Shown here: piece after piece, positions 1 to 15,735 of the stretch | Position numbering within the stretch: the first letter of the stretch is position 1 | Layout of the letters: the number at the start of each line of letters is the position of its first letter | Origin: Elysia crispata | Taxonomy: Eukaryota; Mollusca; Gastropoda; Plakobranchidae | Length of the DNA stretch: 64,000 nucleotides | Assembly: GCA_033675545.1 (NCBI GenBank) | Contig: JAWDGP010006298.1 | Span: forward strand, 370,001 to 434,000 | Direction of reading: 5' to 3' | Notes under the pieces: model-generated | What the model was told of the DNA's origin: nothing | Seen by the model: only the letters and a program-made list of their open reading frames with translations | The model's database searches: none | Made by a program: the position numbers and the translations under genes

Positions 1-2600
1 TGACAAACTTTCCTAAGCAACTAAAACTATTCGTGTATTTACTGAAGATCGCAGAGAAAAATAATTTCGGAAACTTTACTACTATTCAGAAGCAGCTGCT
101 ATTGGCATCAAAAGGTAGAAGACAAAGTACAGTACAAAACGAATCAACAGCAAATCAGTATCAATTGAAGAAGCGATAGACCAAAAGACATTAAAAGCTT
201 GTATCTCTCAGCGAGATGGATACAAGTGTTAATTTGTGGCTTGGTAAAAGAGTAGTGCTGGGGAAAATGGTTTCTTTATCAAATAATGGTATTATGCTTC
301 AGAATTAATCAGTCTTTTCCGAAAAAACTTTCATAGAAGCTCTAATAACTCTAGCAGAGCAAGCAGGAACCAAATAAAAAAGCTCTTCCGCCGCCAAACC
401 TCTAAATGATTTTTAACAAGACTGAATTGGGTTTTCAATAAAATATAAAAGTGCAAAATGAAACAGCATCAAGACAATTATATGCAGCCCAATAATATAT
501 GTTAGAACTTCTTGAGTCTTTATTTTTTCGTTGTATGTCAGGACATTACCGAATACCTGCTCGTGAAATCGGAGCAGACATAACAACACCGGTTAGTGCA
601 ATCATTCGATAAGAAATGCTCTGCCATCAAGCCACTTCATCACGTCCTGAACCCAGAGGACAGACCCTCGCCTTCCGTGAACAGATCTGAACCAACATAA
701 AACACCGTCATGATTGTTTTCTCTTATGTTACTGGGAAAGTGCCCAGTTTTAATAGGCAGACAGGCTTTGAGAAGATGTCCAAATAAATGCTCTACACTG
801 CTGACCAAGAGAAAAGTGAGAGAAAGTTTGACATCACTACTGGTTCTAAAAAGCCACAGAACCTTTCATCTCTGAACCGCTGTTTATTTAATAATGAGTT
901 TTAGCCACGTATTCGTTTATTAAAACATGAATTTTAGCCACGCATTATCAAACTTTAAATAGCTTTCCGATGATCGTGAGCGACTGCTTTTGACAAAGGG
1001 TACGATACATCGAGAAGTTCCGACGCATTTTTTAATAGCGGCCTTACACAATTATAATGCCCAACCCATGGGATAACAGTATTTTTCTGTTGCTTGACTA
1101 GACACGATACATTGTCTAGAACACGAACCTATCGTTGTTAAGGAGAGATGACATCATGACACGTTACCCCTGTCCCCACTCTCCTACAATTAGAGGCACA
1201 TTGTTGGAGGATCTGATCATGATAGGAAATTACGATACAATCCGGGAATCTCAGTCTGATGGTTCACTGACGTGAAGAAAATACAAAAGATGATAATTAC
1301 TTGTGAGGACTGAGGTGTATGATTGCCATAGATTGTTGCAGGATTTAACAAATAATTATGTTCATCTTGCGATTTTTCTTTTTGGATCTGCTGATAATTT
1401 GTATCATTTTGGGAATATTATATATTCCATTATTTTTATGAAATGATATCGACAATAATAAATGTTAAGGCTTGATTTCAAAACTCTTTAAATTTTATAC
1501 AATCAAGAGACAGGCAGACTTCAAAGAAAAAAAAAATCGAAATGAAAACCGTTTGATGTATAAACATTTCGCTTGTTCAGTTCACTTATACGTGATTATC
1601 TTTTATTTCCTCAAATCTTTGAAGAAGCACTCGAAACGATCACATATCGAGAACGTTGTTTTTTTTTAAACTGTGATTTTCGCCCGGCCTGTTCAATCCC
1701 GTGAGTCTCTTGAGGAGAGAGGACAAAAGAGACGCGCTCTTGTTGCTGACATTCCCTACAGACGATGTGGCTCCGAGCACATCTCGGCGCTTGGAAACAC
1801 TCCATACTTGGCTTTTGTGGCGCGGTTTATTTCCTTAGTGGAAGAGTTATTGAGCAGTGGACAGATTATTGTATTGTTCTCAGCCGCTGTGTGTGGTCCG
1901 GGTACACCAGTGCGCAGCCAAATGCTTTGTTCACGGCATGAGAGGTCAGGAAAGGGAAACATCGAAAATGATATCTAGAGAGGATCGAAATGTCGGTAGA
2001 ATTCGTTTGAAAAACTTAGCTTTTGAATGATATAGTTTTTTGGGTTTCAAGTAATCAATTGACTCTGAATCCGAACAATTTCATCTGCGACATCAGCTTA
2101 AACTTTTTGATTTCATCTCGCTCCTTCCCCGGAAATCTAAATCAGACTTTCTCTCAAAAGATAACTGACTTGATGGCTCACTACCTCTATCCTGTAGAGT
2201 TAACTGGAATATTTTCGTTGCAATAAGGAAAACCTTTGGGCATCATCTCATGTCGAGTCTGACTTTTAAGTTTTGTGAGGTTTGAGCCGGCTCCGGAGAA
2301 GGGAGAGGATATGTGTTTCTATAAAGGAGGAGGAGGAGAGAGGCTGATCCAACAAAATAGAGTTGAAAATTAATATTCTCGCCCATCACCCAGATACTGA
2401 GAACCCCTCGAACTCCACCCAATCTACACGGACAGTTTCTCCGATATAGCCCATCCTAACAAAAGTCAGCTGGTCTTCAATTTTTTCTAACATGATAAAG
2501 GAGCCCCATCAAATATATAGAGCCAAACAATGCTCAAATACTCATCCAGAGATTGTGTGGCTGAAATTTTTGCTAACATGACTCTGCATTTCTCAGGGCG
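1..2600. other. AT-rich non-coding stretch
   Basis: I see no supported gene here. Open frames are short, begin without good context, and have no convincing splice sites. A minus-strand frame at 602-808 and overlapping frames on both strands at 1673-1978 are the longest, and both fit chance. There is no tandem repeat or recognisable transposon end. Confidence 0.5.
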
Positions 2601-2601
2601 T

Positions 2602-3230
2602 TTTCAAAACACGATCATTGCTATCAGTCGATTCATTTTAATGATAGTTTAATAAATTTAATTTCTACTGACCAGTCGATTTTGCCGTAGGGATATTTCA
2701 AAACACTATAATTGCTGATCAGTCGATTCATTTTAATGATAGTCCAATAAAATGACTTGTACTGACCAGTCGATTTGATATAAGGGATGTGATAAACTAA
2801 GGTAAGATAAACTTTATCCATCCCTCCTGGGGAGATACAAAATTGACATGCCCATTAACATAAAAAGACAAAAAATACATTCAATAATAAACAGGTGTAT
2901 AAAGAAAAGACTGAAAACGCAAAATAAAAAGAAAATTTTCAAAACACTGTTGCTGATAAGTTGATTTGTTCAAGGGATAGTTCAATAAGTTAAACTTCTA
3001 CTGACCAGTCCATTTGATAAAGAGTATTTCGGCACGTTCAACCATTACTTGTCAGCCGTTTCATTTAGGGGTTTTTCCCAAAGTTACCTGCCACTCGACA
3101 TTAGCAGATTCGATTGTGTGGGTATTTCAATAAGTTGATTTACTAACTAATTAGTCGATTCGATTATAAGTGTATTTCAATAAATCGGTAAGAGACTGAT
3201 TAGTAGATCCGATTATAAAATCCTTCAAAT
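2602..3230. repeat. Degenerate ~47-bp tandem repeat (about 94-bp double unit)
   Basis: The core TGAYCAGTCGATT recurs, flanked by TTTCAAAACAC and by a run like AATGATAGTYYAATAAA. The two best copies start near 2602 and 2696, 94 bp apart, and each contains two CAGTCGATT cores roughly 47 bp apart. A third copy starts near 2937. Weaker copies run to about 3230, with variants such as TTAGTCGATTCGATTATAA. The copies have drifted, so this is an old array. Confidence 0.7.
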
Positions 3231-3513
3231 GTTTATTCCAGACCTTCATCAATCAATATAATAGTCCAACATAAAAAAGCTGATCTTTCAGTAAAAAAAA
3301 AAATAAAAGCTGGTGATTTATTTCAAAAATTGAAAGTATTTGTCCCTTTCGCTACTTATTGGGTTCTTGTTGTTTAATTTATTTTGTTAATTTTTTGTGT
3401 GTTTAATTTTAATCATTGATTTTTATTTTGTTTTTGCTTTGTTTTGTTTTTCGCTTTTAATTATTTCTATTATATCAGTTTTTATCTCCATATGTTAAAG
3501 CGTGTGTGTCCCT

Positions 3514-3729
<216 letters not shown>

Positions 3730-3739
3730 GTCCTTAAAC

Positions 3740-4612
3740 GATTTTTAATGTATCAATACATTGCCAAACTTCTGTTGCTTACGCTGTTGCGGGTAGATAT
3801 CCATTTGTCACAAAATCCGTGTTTTGCAAGTAGTCATGTACTGAAAATGTACAGAAGCAAAATTTGTCGCCAAGCCTATGGGATGCTTTATATGCTCAGT
3901 GAAAATGGACATCATAATTGAGTAAGTGATGAACGAGAGATATGCTTTATACGAATGGATTTGGCATCGTATGGATGTGTTAGCAAGTTGGAAGTGAAAG
4001 ATTGTTTGTCGGCCAATTGAAGGAACGTTTAATTGATTGCTACAAACAGCATTGGTATTCTAAAACATGTAGTTAACATAAACAGTCAACACTTGGTGTT
4101 ATATAATTCTTTGAGTCCCTAATCCAGCCTGAGTGTTTTCCAAACGATAAGTGCTTTGGGAGGTCCCTAAGGAATGCATTTTTTAAACTGAGACTCAGTG
4201 TTTTCCAAATTAATTGCCATCGATACAAATTTAGTCCTAACAAAACATTATTTAATTGTCCATTTTGCGCAACAGAAAAAGAACATGAGTTTCATATTTT
4301 ATTTGTTTGTTCTATTTATGAAGATTTGTGTTTTAATACTATACCGACAAAGTTACTGTCAAAACGTAACTTGAATATATTGTTCATCTTAATAGCAAGT
4401 AACGTCATTTCAGTTGCAAAATTTTTTACCTATGTATTTTCGAGAAGAAAACCGTTGGAGTCCGAGAGAGTGCAAGACGTCAAACATAAAATAAGTTGTT
4501 TTCCTTTTGTACAAATTCGTTCATAAAGTTAATTTTGTATTCATATTTCATAATTGTATTGGTCAGGTAGCACAACGAATAAACCTCGTTCAAAATCAAA
4601 ATCAAAATTCCT
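3740..4612 (+). mobile_element. LINE fragment: 3' end of reverse-transcriptase ORF plus 3' tail
   Basis: This is the 3' remnant of a non-LTR retrotransposon. The plus-strand translation of 4130-4526 reads as a typical LINE ORF2 C-terminus. A segment like RLSVFQINCHRYKFS is followed by a CCHC-like zinc motif, CPFCATEKEHEFHILFVC, then IYEDL, then a helical tail ending in RRKPLE and a stop at 4524-4526. Upstream, at 3740-4080, pieces such as GMLYMLSENGHHNWVSD and LKERLIDCYKQHWYSKT match the usual region before that zinc motif, but in different frames, so the copy has several frameshifts and stops. The endonuclease and main polymerase domains are missing. The 5' side abuts the (TC)n array. The 3' end at 4588-4612 is a short CAAAAT-type tail, as expected for LINE 3' ends. 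I infer a dead, 5'-truncated, fairly old insertion. The exact clade is not determined. Confidence 0.85.
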
Positions 4613-4691
4613 ATTCAAGTAAAGAACACCAAGGAAAAAGTAATTGGAAAAAAAAATAAAAGTAAAAGACGGTAAAAGAATAATCATGAAG

Positions 4692-4731
4692 ATTATAATG
4701 ATGAGGATGATGATGATATAATAATACTAAT

Positions 4732-4776
<45 letters not shown>

Positions 4777-4780
4777 AATA

Positions 4781-4876
<96 letters not shown>

Positions 4877-5171
4877 GTGATGATGATGATGATGATGATG
4901 ATGATAGTAATGATAATAATACGTAGAGGAAGAAGAACAAGAACAAAAACACCACCAACACCAACAACAACAACAACAATAACAACAACAAGAACAAAAT
5001 CAAGAAGAAGAAGAAGAAGAAGAAGAAGAAGAAGAAGAAGAAGAAGAAGAAGAAGAAGAAGAAGAAGAAGAAGAAGAAGAAGAAGAAGAAGAAGAAGAAG
5101 AAGAAGAAGAAGAAGAAGAAGAAGAAGAAGAAGAAGAAGAAGAAGAAGAAGAAGAAGAAGAAGAAGAAGAT

Positions 5172-5222
<51 letters not shown>
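4692..5222. repeat. Compound triplet array (GAT, CAA, TAA, GAT, AAG, GAT)
   Basis: Blocks follow in order: GAT-rich 4692-4720, CAA 4731-4772, TAA 4773-4875, GAT 4876-4906, mixed CAA/AAG 4925-4990, AAG 5002-5170 (about 56 units) and GAT 5171-5222. Adjacent blocks often differ by a single base per unit. The poly-Leu, poly-Phe and poly-Arg open frames here are repeat artefacts. Confidence 0.97.
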
Positions 5223-8200
5223 CAACGATGATGTTGATGTTGAAAATTATGTTGAAGATGATAAATTTGACACTAATTTTAATAGTTGTCGCTAGTATTG
5301 TAACATTACCAACACCTTCAATCGCAATAAAATCAAGAATTGATTGTTTCGAAAGCTGGCGCAGATATTTTTATGCTAGGTTTTAATGGAGTCTCTGAAA
5401 ATCAAATTGAAAGCATTATTTTCAACAAAAGTTATTTGGATTGATTGAAATATATATCCTTGAAAGAACATTTCTTTTCATGTTCTAATTATAGTTAAAG
5501 TTATAATGAAACCGACATGCTTTCAATGTTGGATTATTTTACTGCTAACAATGAATTAAATGGCCGACCTTGATGAGATTCGGGGAAAATTCAAGGTCGG
5601 TAGATCTAAAAATATAAAAACGGCTTTTAGCGTTGTTAACTACAAATTGATAATGTCTTATCTTTCTTAATAATTATGATTTCAATTGATTCAACTAATT
5701 TCTGAAGCATTGCCGAGAATATTAACATCGCTTTTCTTTTAAAAACAAAAAACTTTTAAAGTACCTAAAAACGAAAACGCAGATACTTGAATTGTCGATG
5801 TTTTTATTAGACATGATAATGTGTAACAATATCAAAACGGAAAGTTCGATTGGTCGGCAGCAGAAACATGGCATGGTCGAATCAACGATGAGTTGTTTAT
5901 TAATAATAAAGTTTGTGTTGTTTTAATTGAATAGAGAGTTATTAGTCTTAAATCTAACCAAATAAATTTTCTTTGTTTCGTTCACCTGCAATCTGCATTC
6001 AAGTTGGTTCTAAGAGGATGAAGGACAAAACCTCATAGTCAAGCATTGCATTTTTTTTCCTTTTTGATTTTTTAACCTTTTTTTTTGTTTTTTTTTGGTC
6101 TTTATCGGAGGAAATCCTGTAAAAAATACTCTTTTTTAACTTTTTAGAATGAAGACATTTTTTTAAGAAAATTAGAAAGATTCTTTTTGCTTTGAAAGCT
6201 TCTATTATGTATCAAGAATAATAATTGTTGATGTTTTACACAGTTAAACGTCAACCGTCTGTGAATAACTGCTACTGCTTTTCTTGGATTTTTAAAAAAT
6301 ATTTTCGATAAAGGCGATAATTAAATTTGCCAACCATACGTGTGATCGACTGAAAAATCAGCTGCGGAATTAATGCATAATTTAGATAAGCACCGATGGT
6401 CCGGTGAAATATTAGCATCAATTTACAGGAATATGGAGATAACCGCTCATTGCATGGTGGTATCATCACTAGATTTACATGATTTATGAGATAACAAACA
6501 TGATGGTAGATAATCTGTTGATCAAAAAGAGTCGGCTGAGGCCTGATCAATCGACTGGCAGCAATATTGATATCACCACTGTCTTGTGGTGAAATCATCA
6601 TGAGTGATGCCTTTCGTGGTTGAGTGGGACATCACTTATATTATAGATTATTGAGATACCATTTTTTTAATATATTTTTTTATTTTTGATTCTTGCTTTA
6701 CAGTTGTTTTAATTTTATGTTCTTATTGTTATTGTTGGTAGCTGTTTTTTGTTGACGTTGTTTTTGTTGTTGTTGTTGTTGTTGTTGATTTTGAGCGTAT
6801 AGCTGCTACGGTTTTTAACTTACATTTATTTTTTTCTTTTCAAAACTTGAAATTTCAAAATTAAAATTGTTTTTATGTTCTTGTGACAGACAGCATTGTT
6901 TTTTTTTTACTTTTTTTTAAAACAAAATTTTGAATTCATAATAGCAAAAAGACTGAATGTTGTAAAATTTAAGCTTTCGAAATTTGTAAATTTTACCAAA
7001 AGGTGAAGAAGGGTTTTTTTTAATTATTATTCAAAGCAGATTGCAACAGTCATAAACAAGACTTGATTCAAAGAATTTTTTTTAAGTTTTAGCGCAAGGA
7101 TATTTTTTTTTAAAAATGGACCTAACTTTGAGGCTACAATGTAAAAATGACAACATTCCATCTGTAAAATCATAGTTCAACACTTAGAGTGTGTTTAAAA
7201 CTGTATGTTTTCATGACTTTGTTTCACAGTATTAATTCTTGAATGTCAATAGAATCATGATGTGATCAACAGTTTAGATAACTGTCACCATGAAACAGCT
7301 CTCTCCCCTCTTCCCAGGAATCCATCATCACATAAAGTACAAAGTATCTAAACACAGATCTCCTGGGCCCAATCTAGCGCACTCGATCAACGATCAACAA
7401 ATTGAGTTGGATTTTTTGGTTAAAAATAAGATTTACGAAGTGAAAATGTACATATTTCTATCTTCATGAGACCAATGCCAACTAACTTGTAGCCTAGTCT
7501 GTCATGATATTATTCGGTTATGTTGAATTTAATTTCTCATCGTTTTTATTTAGGTAAATTGGATTTGCTTATTTTGCAATGTTACTAGAATGTCTGTTTT
7601 TTCTACCCTTTAGTTTTCTTATCAATTCAAATTATACATAAAAATAAAAGATATACCTGATTTTGTTTTGTTTTCGTTTTGTTTTCTTTTTTTTTTTTAA
7701 ATAAAAAGTGTACCAAAGAAAAAAATATCCTTGCTGATGTAGCGAATTATGGGCTTCTTATCTTGCGTTCACTGATACTTTTTCTTAATCTTAATATTAG
7801 TTCTATAAACACATGCTAAGTGGACACAACACTGTTGTGACATTATCTACATACCAGGCATGTAGCAACAGTGTCCAGCAGTGTTCGGCTTGCTGACCCT
7901 CTGGCTCGAGTTACTGGAGATGTTGTCACCTGTGGTCAAGCTACCCCAAGTCGGACAAGACCAGCACTTTGTCCTAAATAGAGCGGCACTGTCACAATAA
8001 GTCCAGGTGAAATGTTTTCTTCTGACCTAAGAAAACTGACTTGACAGTCCAAGCTTGTCCAGGTTTAGATCTAGATCTCTCTCTCACTCGACACTCTTTC
8101 ACAGAGACCAGTGGAGGAGCATTCAAGTAAAATAATGTGGACCAGTAGAGTTTTTGAGATTATTTTCACTCAAGTTGCACTACCACAGCCGCTTGATTTC

Positions 8201-8234
8201 CAACTCACGTTATGATTGTAAGTAGGGCTTTTGT

Positions 8235-8236
<2 letters not shown>
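5223..8236. other. AT-rich non-coding stretch
   Basis: No supported gene. It has many short A and T runs. A 109-codon minus-strand open frame at 6272-6601 has no splice context or recognisable domain. A (TTG)n tract of under 30 bp lies near 6763-6786. No transposon ends were recognised. Confidence 0.5.

Positions 8237-8299
<63 letters not shown>
8237..8299. repeat. (AAT)n microsatellite
   Basis: About 20 AAT units in a row. Confidence 0.97.
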
Positions 8300-8454
8300 G
8301 TACAGATGATGAAGGTAGAGCGGAGTGTGTGAGTTCTCTAGTTTTTACGTTAGTTTGTCCTGAAGTGATGAGAAATAAGATGGAAGGTGTGAGTCTGGCT
8401 GCAGAGAGACTGAACTGTCGAGCCAACATCCGACGTCCTGTGAATATATAAATC

Positions 8455-8925
8455 TTGTGATCATTAGCATCTCTGTCGCGGATAATGCACTGGCACTACA
8501 GCAGATAAAGGAGGGGGAGTAGGAGGCAAGAAGTCTGCTGGAAAGAACAACATTGATACAGGCGAAGCCTCCCTCCAGAGGGATCCCGAGTCGCTTGTTG
8601 GGGTGGGACAACAAAACTAAGAAAAACTCAACACAAACCATAAAGCACGGGGCGAGATTTGGGCTGTGCGATCCTCCAGATGTCGGGACCCACTGTCGCC
8701 CTGGCCGTGTCTCTCGCGTCTGTCATTGACAGTGATGGGGGCGGGGCTAAGGCCTGGCCAGCTCAGATATTGGCGGTCCACTCGTGTGGGATGCGACACT
8801 CCAGCTGACACGAGTGATCGATCCTGTGTAGAGTCCGCCCCCCAGGACATGTCAACACTAGAGTTGGGGGTCAGGCAGGAGGATACTAGGGGTAAGGTTG
8901 TCGTCACAGGCGATCCTCTCTAGCA
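8455..8925. other. GC-richer island, function unknown
   Basis: A block clearly richer in G and C than its flanks, with several CpG-containing words such as GTCTCTCGCGTC and CGGTCCACTCGTG. Open frames exist on both strands (8617-8907 minus, 8666-8923 plus), but none has splice support. It could be a conserved non-coding element or part of an unseen gene. Confidence 0.3.
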
Positions 8926-11056
<2,131 letters not shown>

Positions 11057-14000
11057 TTAGAAATGATGAATGTAGTGGCAGTAATATATTAGTACTGATA
11101 GGCGTGGTTGATGTATTTCTTTTCCTTATCGTTGTTGTTGGTATTGTTATGTGGATTGTTGGTTTTGTTTTTGTTTTGTTTTTTGTTCCTGTTGTTTTGT
11201 TTTTTTGGGTTTTGTTTTGTTTTGTTTTTTTTTTTTGGGGGGGGGTTGTTTTTTTCTTTTGCTTTGTGTAGCTTTTTTCATATATTTTTTAAGCTTCCTA
11301 ATTCAGTCTACTTCTTTCTTAGATAAAAGAGATAATTTTGACACAATTTTTATTATTATAATATTCTTTCGTTCTTCAATCAACACAAGTTTATTGGACT
11401 TCTCTTTCAACGTTCAACCTTTCCCATCTCAGTGTTCTTGATATTGAGGCTCCTCAGAATATGTTTGAAGAGTTTATGGAAAGGTTTTTCTTTATTCACA
11501 TTCTTTTTCTGTGTGTGTAAAAATGTCAATGTGTTTCGTCGATTTACCTTAGAAAGATTTTCAAAGGATGTTAAGTTTATTTCTTCTTTTTTTATTTGTA
11601 TTTTATTTATTTTTTTTTTTTTATTTTTTTTTTTTAACTTTTGTGGAGGCGCAAACTAAGCTTTCTGGTCTTGTACATTCAATCATGTACTTTCTCTTTT
11701 TCATGCCAGGAGCAATTTCGGGCAATTCTAATGCACTGACCAGGTATTTCCCTTGTATTTTAAGGGCCTACTAGTTTTGCACATGAGTGTACACTTTATA
11801 ATTATTTCTAACATCGGAAAGTGTTGTATTTCAAACTTGAAGCTCCCCATTCCATCCTCGCACAGCAAAACAGCACAGGTTGCTCTCTGTTCTTTGTGTA
11901 CACGTCCATTTAGAATTATTTCACGTCCAACTCGCTACATCAACAATAGGCTGGGATCTGTTCAGCTGATTCGGAAGCAGCAGAGCATAGATTATCACCG
12001 TGGTCAAGAGTTGTCTATCCTTGGACTAAGGTGGCCGCGTTGACGGCAGGCTCCATAAATCTGCTATGTGGCAGCACCGTGGCACTGAATGTTGCGTTGA
12101 AACTTGATTGGTCAAAGGCGATTACCAACCGGGGAGAATGAAGAGTCGAGATCTTGGAATTGTGGAGGTAAAGTTTGGGCAACAATTTTCCTGATCCTCA
12201 TGCTGAGAACAAATCTGTATGCATGAGTGAATGCTCGACATAAAAAAAAGCGAGACAGAGAAGAAAAATGTCTTACAACTTTAATCTAAAAATAAAATGA
12301 CTTTGGCAGACCCCAACAACAAGATATTTGACATAAGATTAATGAATTTATTATTAGTTTTTGTTGTTGGTTGTTTTGGGTTTTTTTTTTACTGGGTCCC
12401 AAACTCTACAAGTCAGTTGAAATTTAACTATATAAATCGACCAGCAGAAAATAGTTGCTTCAACTACTAATCACTGCTGAATTGAAAAGACTATATTTTA
12501 GGTTCATCTTCCGGTTTGATTGATGATAAGCCATAATGTTTTTGTTATAAAACACATGTCTACCGCAACGTTAACAGCAGAACATTGTGGTATTTAGAAG
12601 TCACTATTCTCAACATAAATTTGTGTTTTTTCCCTCTGCCATCTCTTTTATGTTTTTCTTTTTCTTTTTCTTTTTTTTTTTTTTTTGTTGGTGAGGAATC
12701 TTTCTTTTTATGTTCAACTTCATTAAAATAAGCGCTTCAAATACATCTAAATCATAGTTATTAACATGTTTTCTTTTCATAAACTCGGATCATTTTCAGG
12801 CTGAAACACGTGTAGGCTTTGAGTTATCTAAAAATAAACTAGACAATAATGAAAAGCAACAAGGCAGTATAAAACGGTTATGCTGATTGTTGAGATGTTC
12901 TAAAAGAAGACAGGAACAAGATGAGTAGGAATGAGTTGCTGTGTCTCGCAGACCTATAAAATGGTAACAGTTGTTTCTCCAATCTGTTCCTTCATGTGTG
13001 CTCTTTTTTGTTAATTTTTCCAAGCGGTGAAGCATAAAGGCATGGTGTTTAATAATATCAGTGAATTCTAAGAAATCATTTCTTCGAGGCCAACAGTCAC
13101 TGAATGTTGGGATTTAAGGTGTTACATACACAAATAGAAAAAACTTTATGTTTACTTTATTTTGCCCTAATTGTGGTTTGTGAATTGAATTAAGATACTG
13201 AAGCACACAACAATTCAGAAGCGTCTTAGGAAACATTCTTTTGTATAATTCAGATATTGTCGAGTCATTCTGCAATCAGTCGAGGAGCATTGCAGACATG
13301 TTTCGAAAATAAAAACAGCTGCCTTGATCTTTTACTGATACTTGAGAATGAGTATCAAAATAAATGCAAATTAACTCACCGCTTCATTTAATTGTATTAT
13401 GAAAGATCAAGATAAGAAACACACAAATCATTTTGTATAGCCTAACCTGTGCCGTTAGGTAGAAGATCCTGACGTCAATGTTATATCTCTCAGCAGGGTA
13501 AATGGAACTCAGCCATGATGAGACAAATCTGTGAACGAATGTTCGTCACTTTGGCCTCAAGTTTTACTTCCTTGTTTTATCATCTTAATTTCGTAGCGCG
13601 GGAAAAAAATACGAACTCTGGAGCAAATCTGAAATTATTTTGTTACTCTTATTAGGCCTAGGATGCATTGATTTTGCTAGAATTGTGAATGTACCACAAA
13701 GGCTGAAAACAATGATTGTTGTATGAATTACGGTTTATCATGCGCGGCTATGTTGACTGTTGGAATTGAAGGATTGTTCTAAAGTAAACAGAATAATAAC
13801 CCATAATCATATCATCAATACAGCCTATAGGCTTTTAGTTCTTGAACTTACAATCAAAAGCAAGAAGTTACAATAGATCTCGTGTTAGTAATGTATGGAT
13901 GTTAAAACCTAAACAGACCAAAATGCCATAGATAGGCCTAGTAGATTGCATGGCTATCTCGTTCCGTGAAGATGAACGAGAGTTTCCATCTCGTTAGAGA

Positions 14001-14214
14001 TTTGTATGTATGTGCATTTGGCTTATTAGAAAACTTGAGTACAGAATGATTTGTTATCATTCGCGGAACATTATTGTTACTGCGCCTTTTCTCATGAAGC
14101 ATAAAGTAATTATTTTTACAAGCCTCCCACAGTATAATTTCGTGAAAGCTTAATGACACAATAAATAGTTCGCATGTCGAGGTGCCACACAGCACGACCT
14201 GCTTTTGCCTTACA
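11057..14214. other. AT-rich non-coding stretch
   Basis: T-rich at 11100-11640, giving phenylalanine-rich frames without meaning. A small GC-richer segment lies at about 11990-12170. No supported exon, RNA gene or transposon was seen. Confidence 0.5.
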
Positions 14215-14525
14215 AATAGCCATACTGACCGCTAGTGGCCAGACCCTGACAAGGTTAGCAGCAGGAGACGATCGCCGAGTGGACGCAGGGGACATTCATT
14301 AGCTGTCTGGACACGAGATCACCGCTAGATCCTGGTCGCCATGACCGAAATTGGCTGCACGCGCCTGTGTATTGTGCGGGGAGACAGGCGGCCAGGCTTC
14401 GATTAGTCCTCTTGACGGCTGTGCTGAGTGATGTTCATCCCTGGGATGGAAGCTTCTGGTGTTTCCAAGTCTGATCAATCTGCAATCTCAGCCTCATCCG
14501 GCCTTCAGCCTTCTGTCTGCTCTTT
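14215..14525. other. GC-richer island, candidate conserved element
   Basis: A sharply bounded block rich in CpG words (GACGATCGCCGAG, CTGCACGCGCCTG) inside AT-rich DNA, without a supported open frame. Inference only: regulatory element or exon of an unseen transcript. Confidence 0.3.
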
Positions 14526-15735
14526 CTTCTAAACAATATGTCTACATAGTTCTCTAGATCAATACTATATTCGAAAAATGTTAAATAGAGAACTATTATT
14601 ATCAGTTTATTATACAGTTTTAGAAATGATTTTTATGAATTTCCTGAGAGCGAATTTCTCATTCTACAGACAAATAACCCCAGCCTTGATCTTGTTTAAC
14701 ACAATTCATGTTACTCGTTATTTTTTTATCTCCCGAAATATATGCGTATTATAGATAATGTGACTTATTTTTATCAAACTATAAAAGTTTTTCTATGTTA
14801 ATAGCGGCATTATACTCATGACATTTTTTTTTTTAATGTGAAAATGTTTTCAAGTTATTGTGCCCTATAGATCGAAGCTTTATAACTAATTCTGAATTCT
14901 ATATTACATGATTTTTATCCTTTCTTTATAGGGAGTTTTTGTTCACTTTTCACAGTCTCTAAAGGATTATAAAACTTTGTCCTCCTTTACTCTAAGTTTT
15001 ATTCTTTTTCTTTCCCATCACTGAAGAAGCGTGGTAGGCATGCTATGAGCTGGGATGTTCACACCAGTGTGTGGTGAGGAGATGAGTAGAACTCAGTCCC
15101 TAGTTCTTGTCCTAGTCGGGGCAACTAGAGCAAGGTGTTTCCAGGACGACATAACCCAACCTAGGCTTTAAAGTAATAATAATTATAGGGCACATTAATT
15201 TGTAAAAATTTTGTACCTCACAAATTTACAATTGATGTGCTCTAGCCATCGTCCATTGATAACATTTCATAAGACAAGTTAGTCTGCCTGTTTATGACAT
15301 GCTATTCTTGTATTTCCTGGCTTGAATTGATTCGCCTCTGATCTCTGGTATCAGTTCAAGTGCTTGTGAAAGGTTTAGGTTCCTCAGACTAGCTGAGGCA
15401 AGAACAGCGCTTAGTGTAGTAATAAACTCTGTATAAGATTTCAATACCTATAACAGGGGCAATACTTTGACTCATGACATATTATCATACCTTACCAGTT
15501 TCAACTATTGTTAAATCTTTGCTAGAATAATCCTCGTTGCTCTGTCTTTGTTCCCACAGTAATTGATCTTTCCGCTCGTGCATATTATTATATTCTTGAC
15601 TTTCTTTCTTTCTTTTTATTTTATTCGTTTAAGCATCCATTTATTTTCTTAATATGATTCCCAAAATAATGGATCAGGTATTCGTTGTCTTCTGGCGAAA
15701 CGCTCAAATTTTGTAACCTTCAAAACTTAAAAAAA
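14526..15735. other. Non-coding stretch with a small imperfect hairpin
   Basis: No supported gene. At about 15188-15241 GCACATTAATTTGTAAA is followed by TTTACAATTGATGTGC, its imperfect inverse, around a ~20-nt loop. This may be a relic of a small transposon or just a fold-back. Confidence 0.45.
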
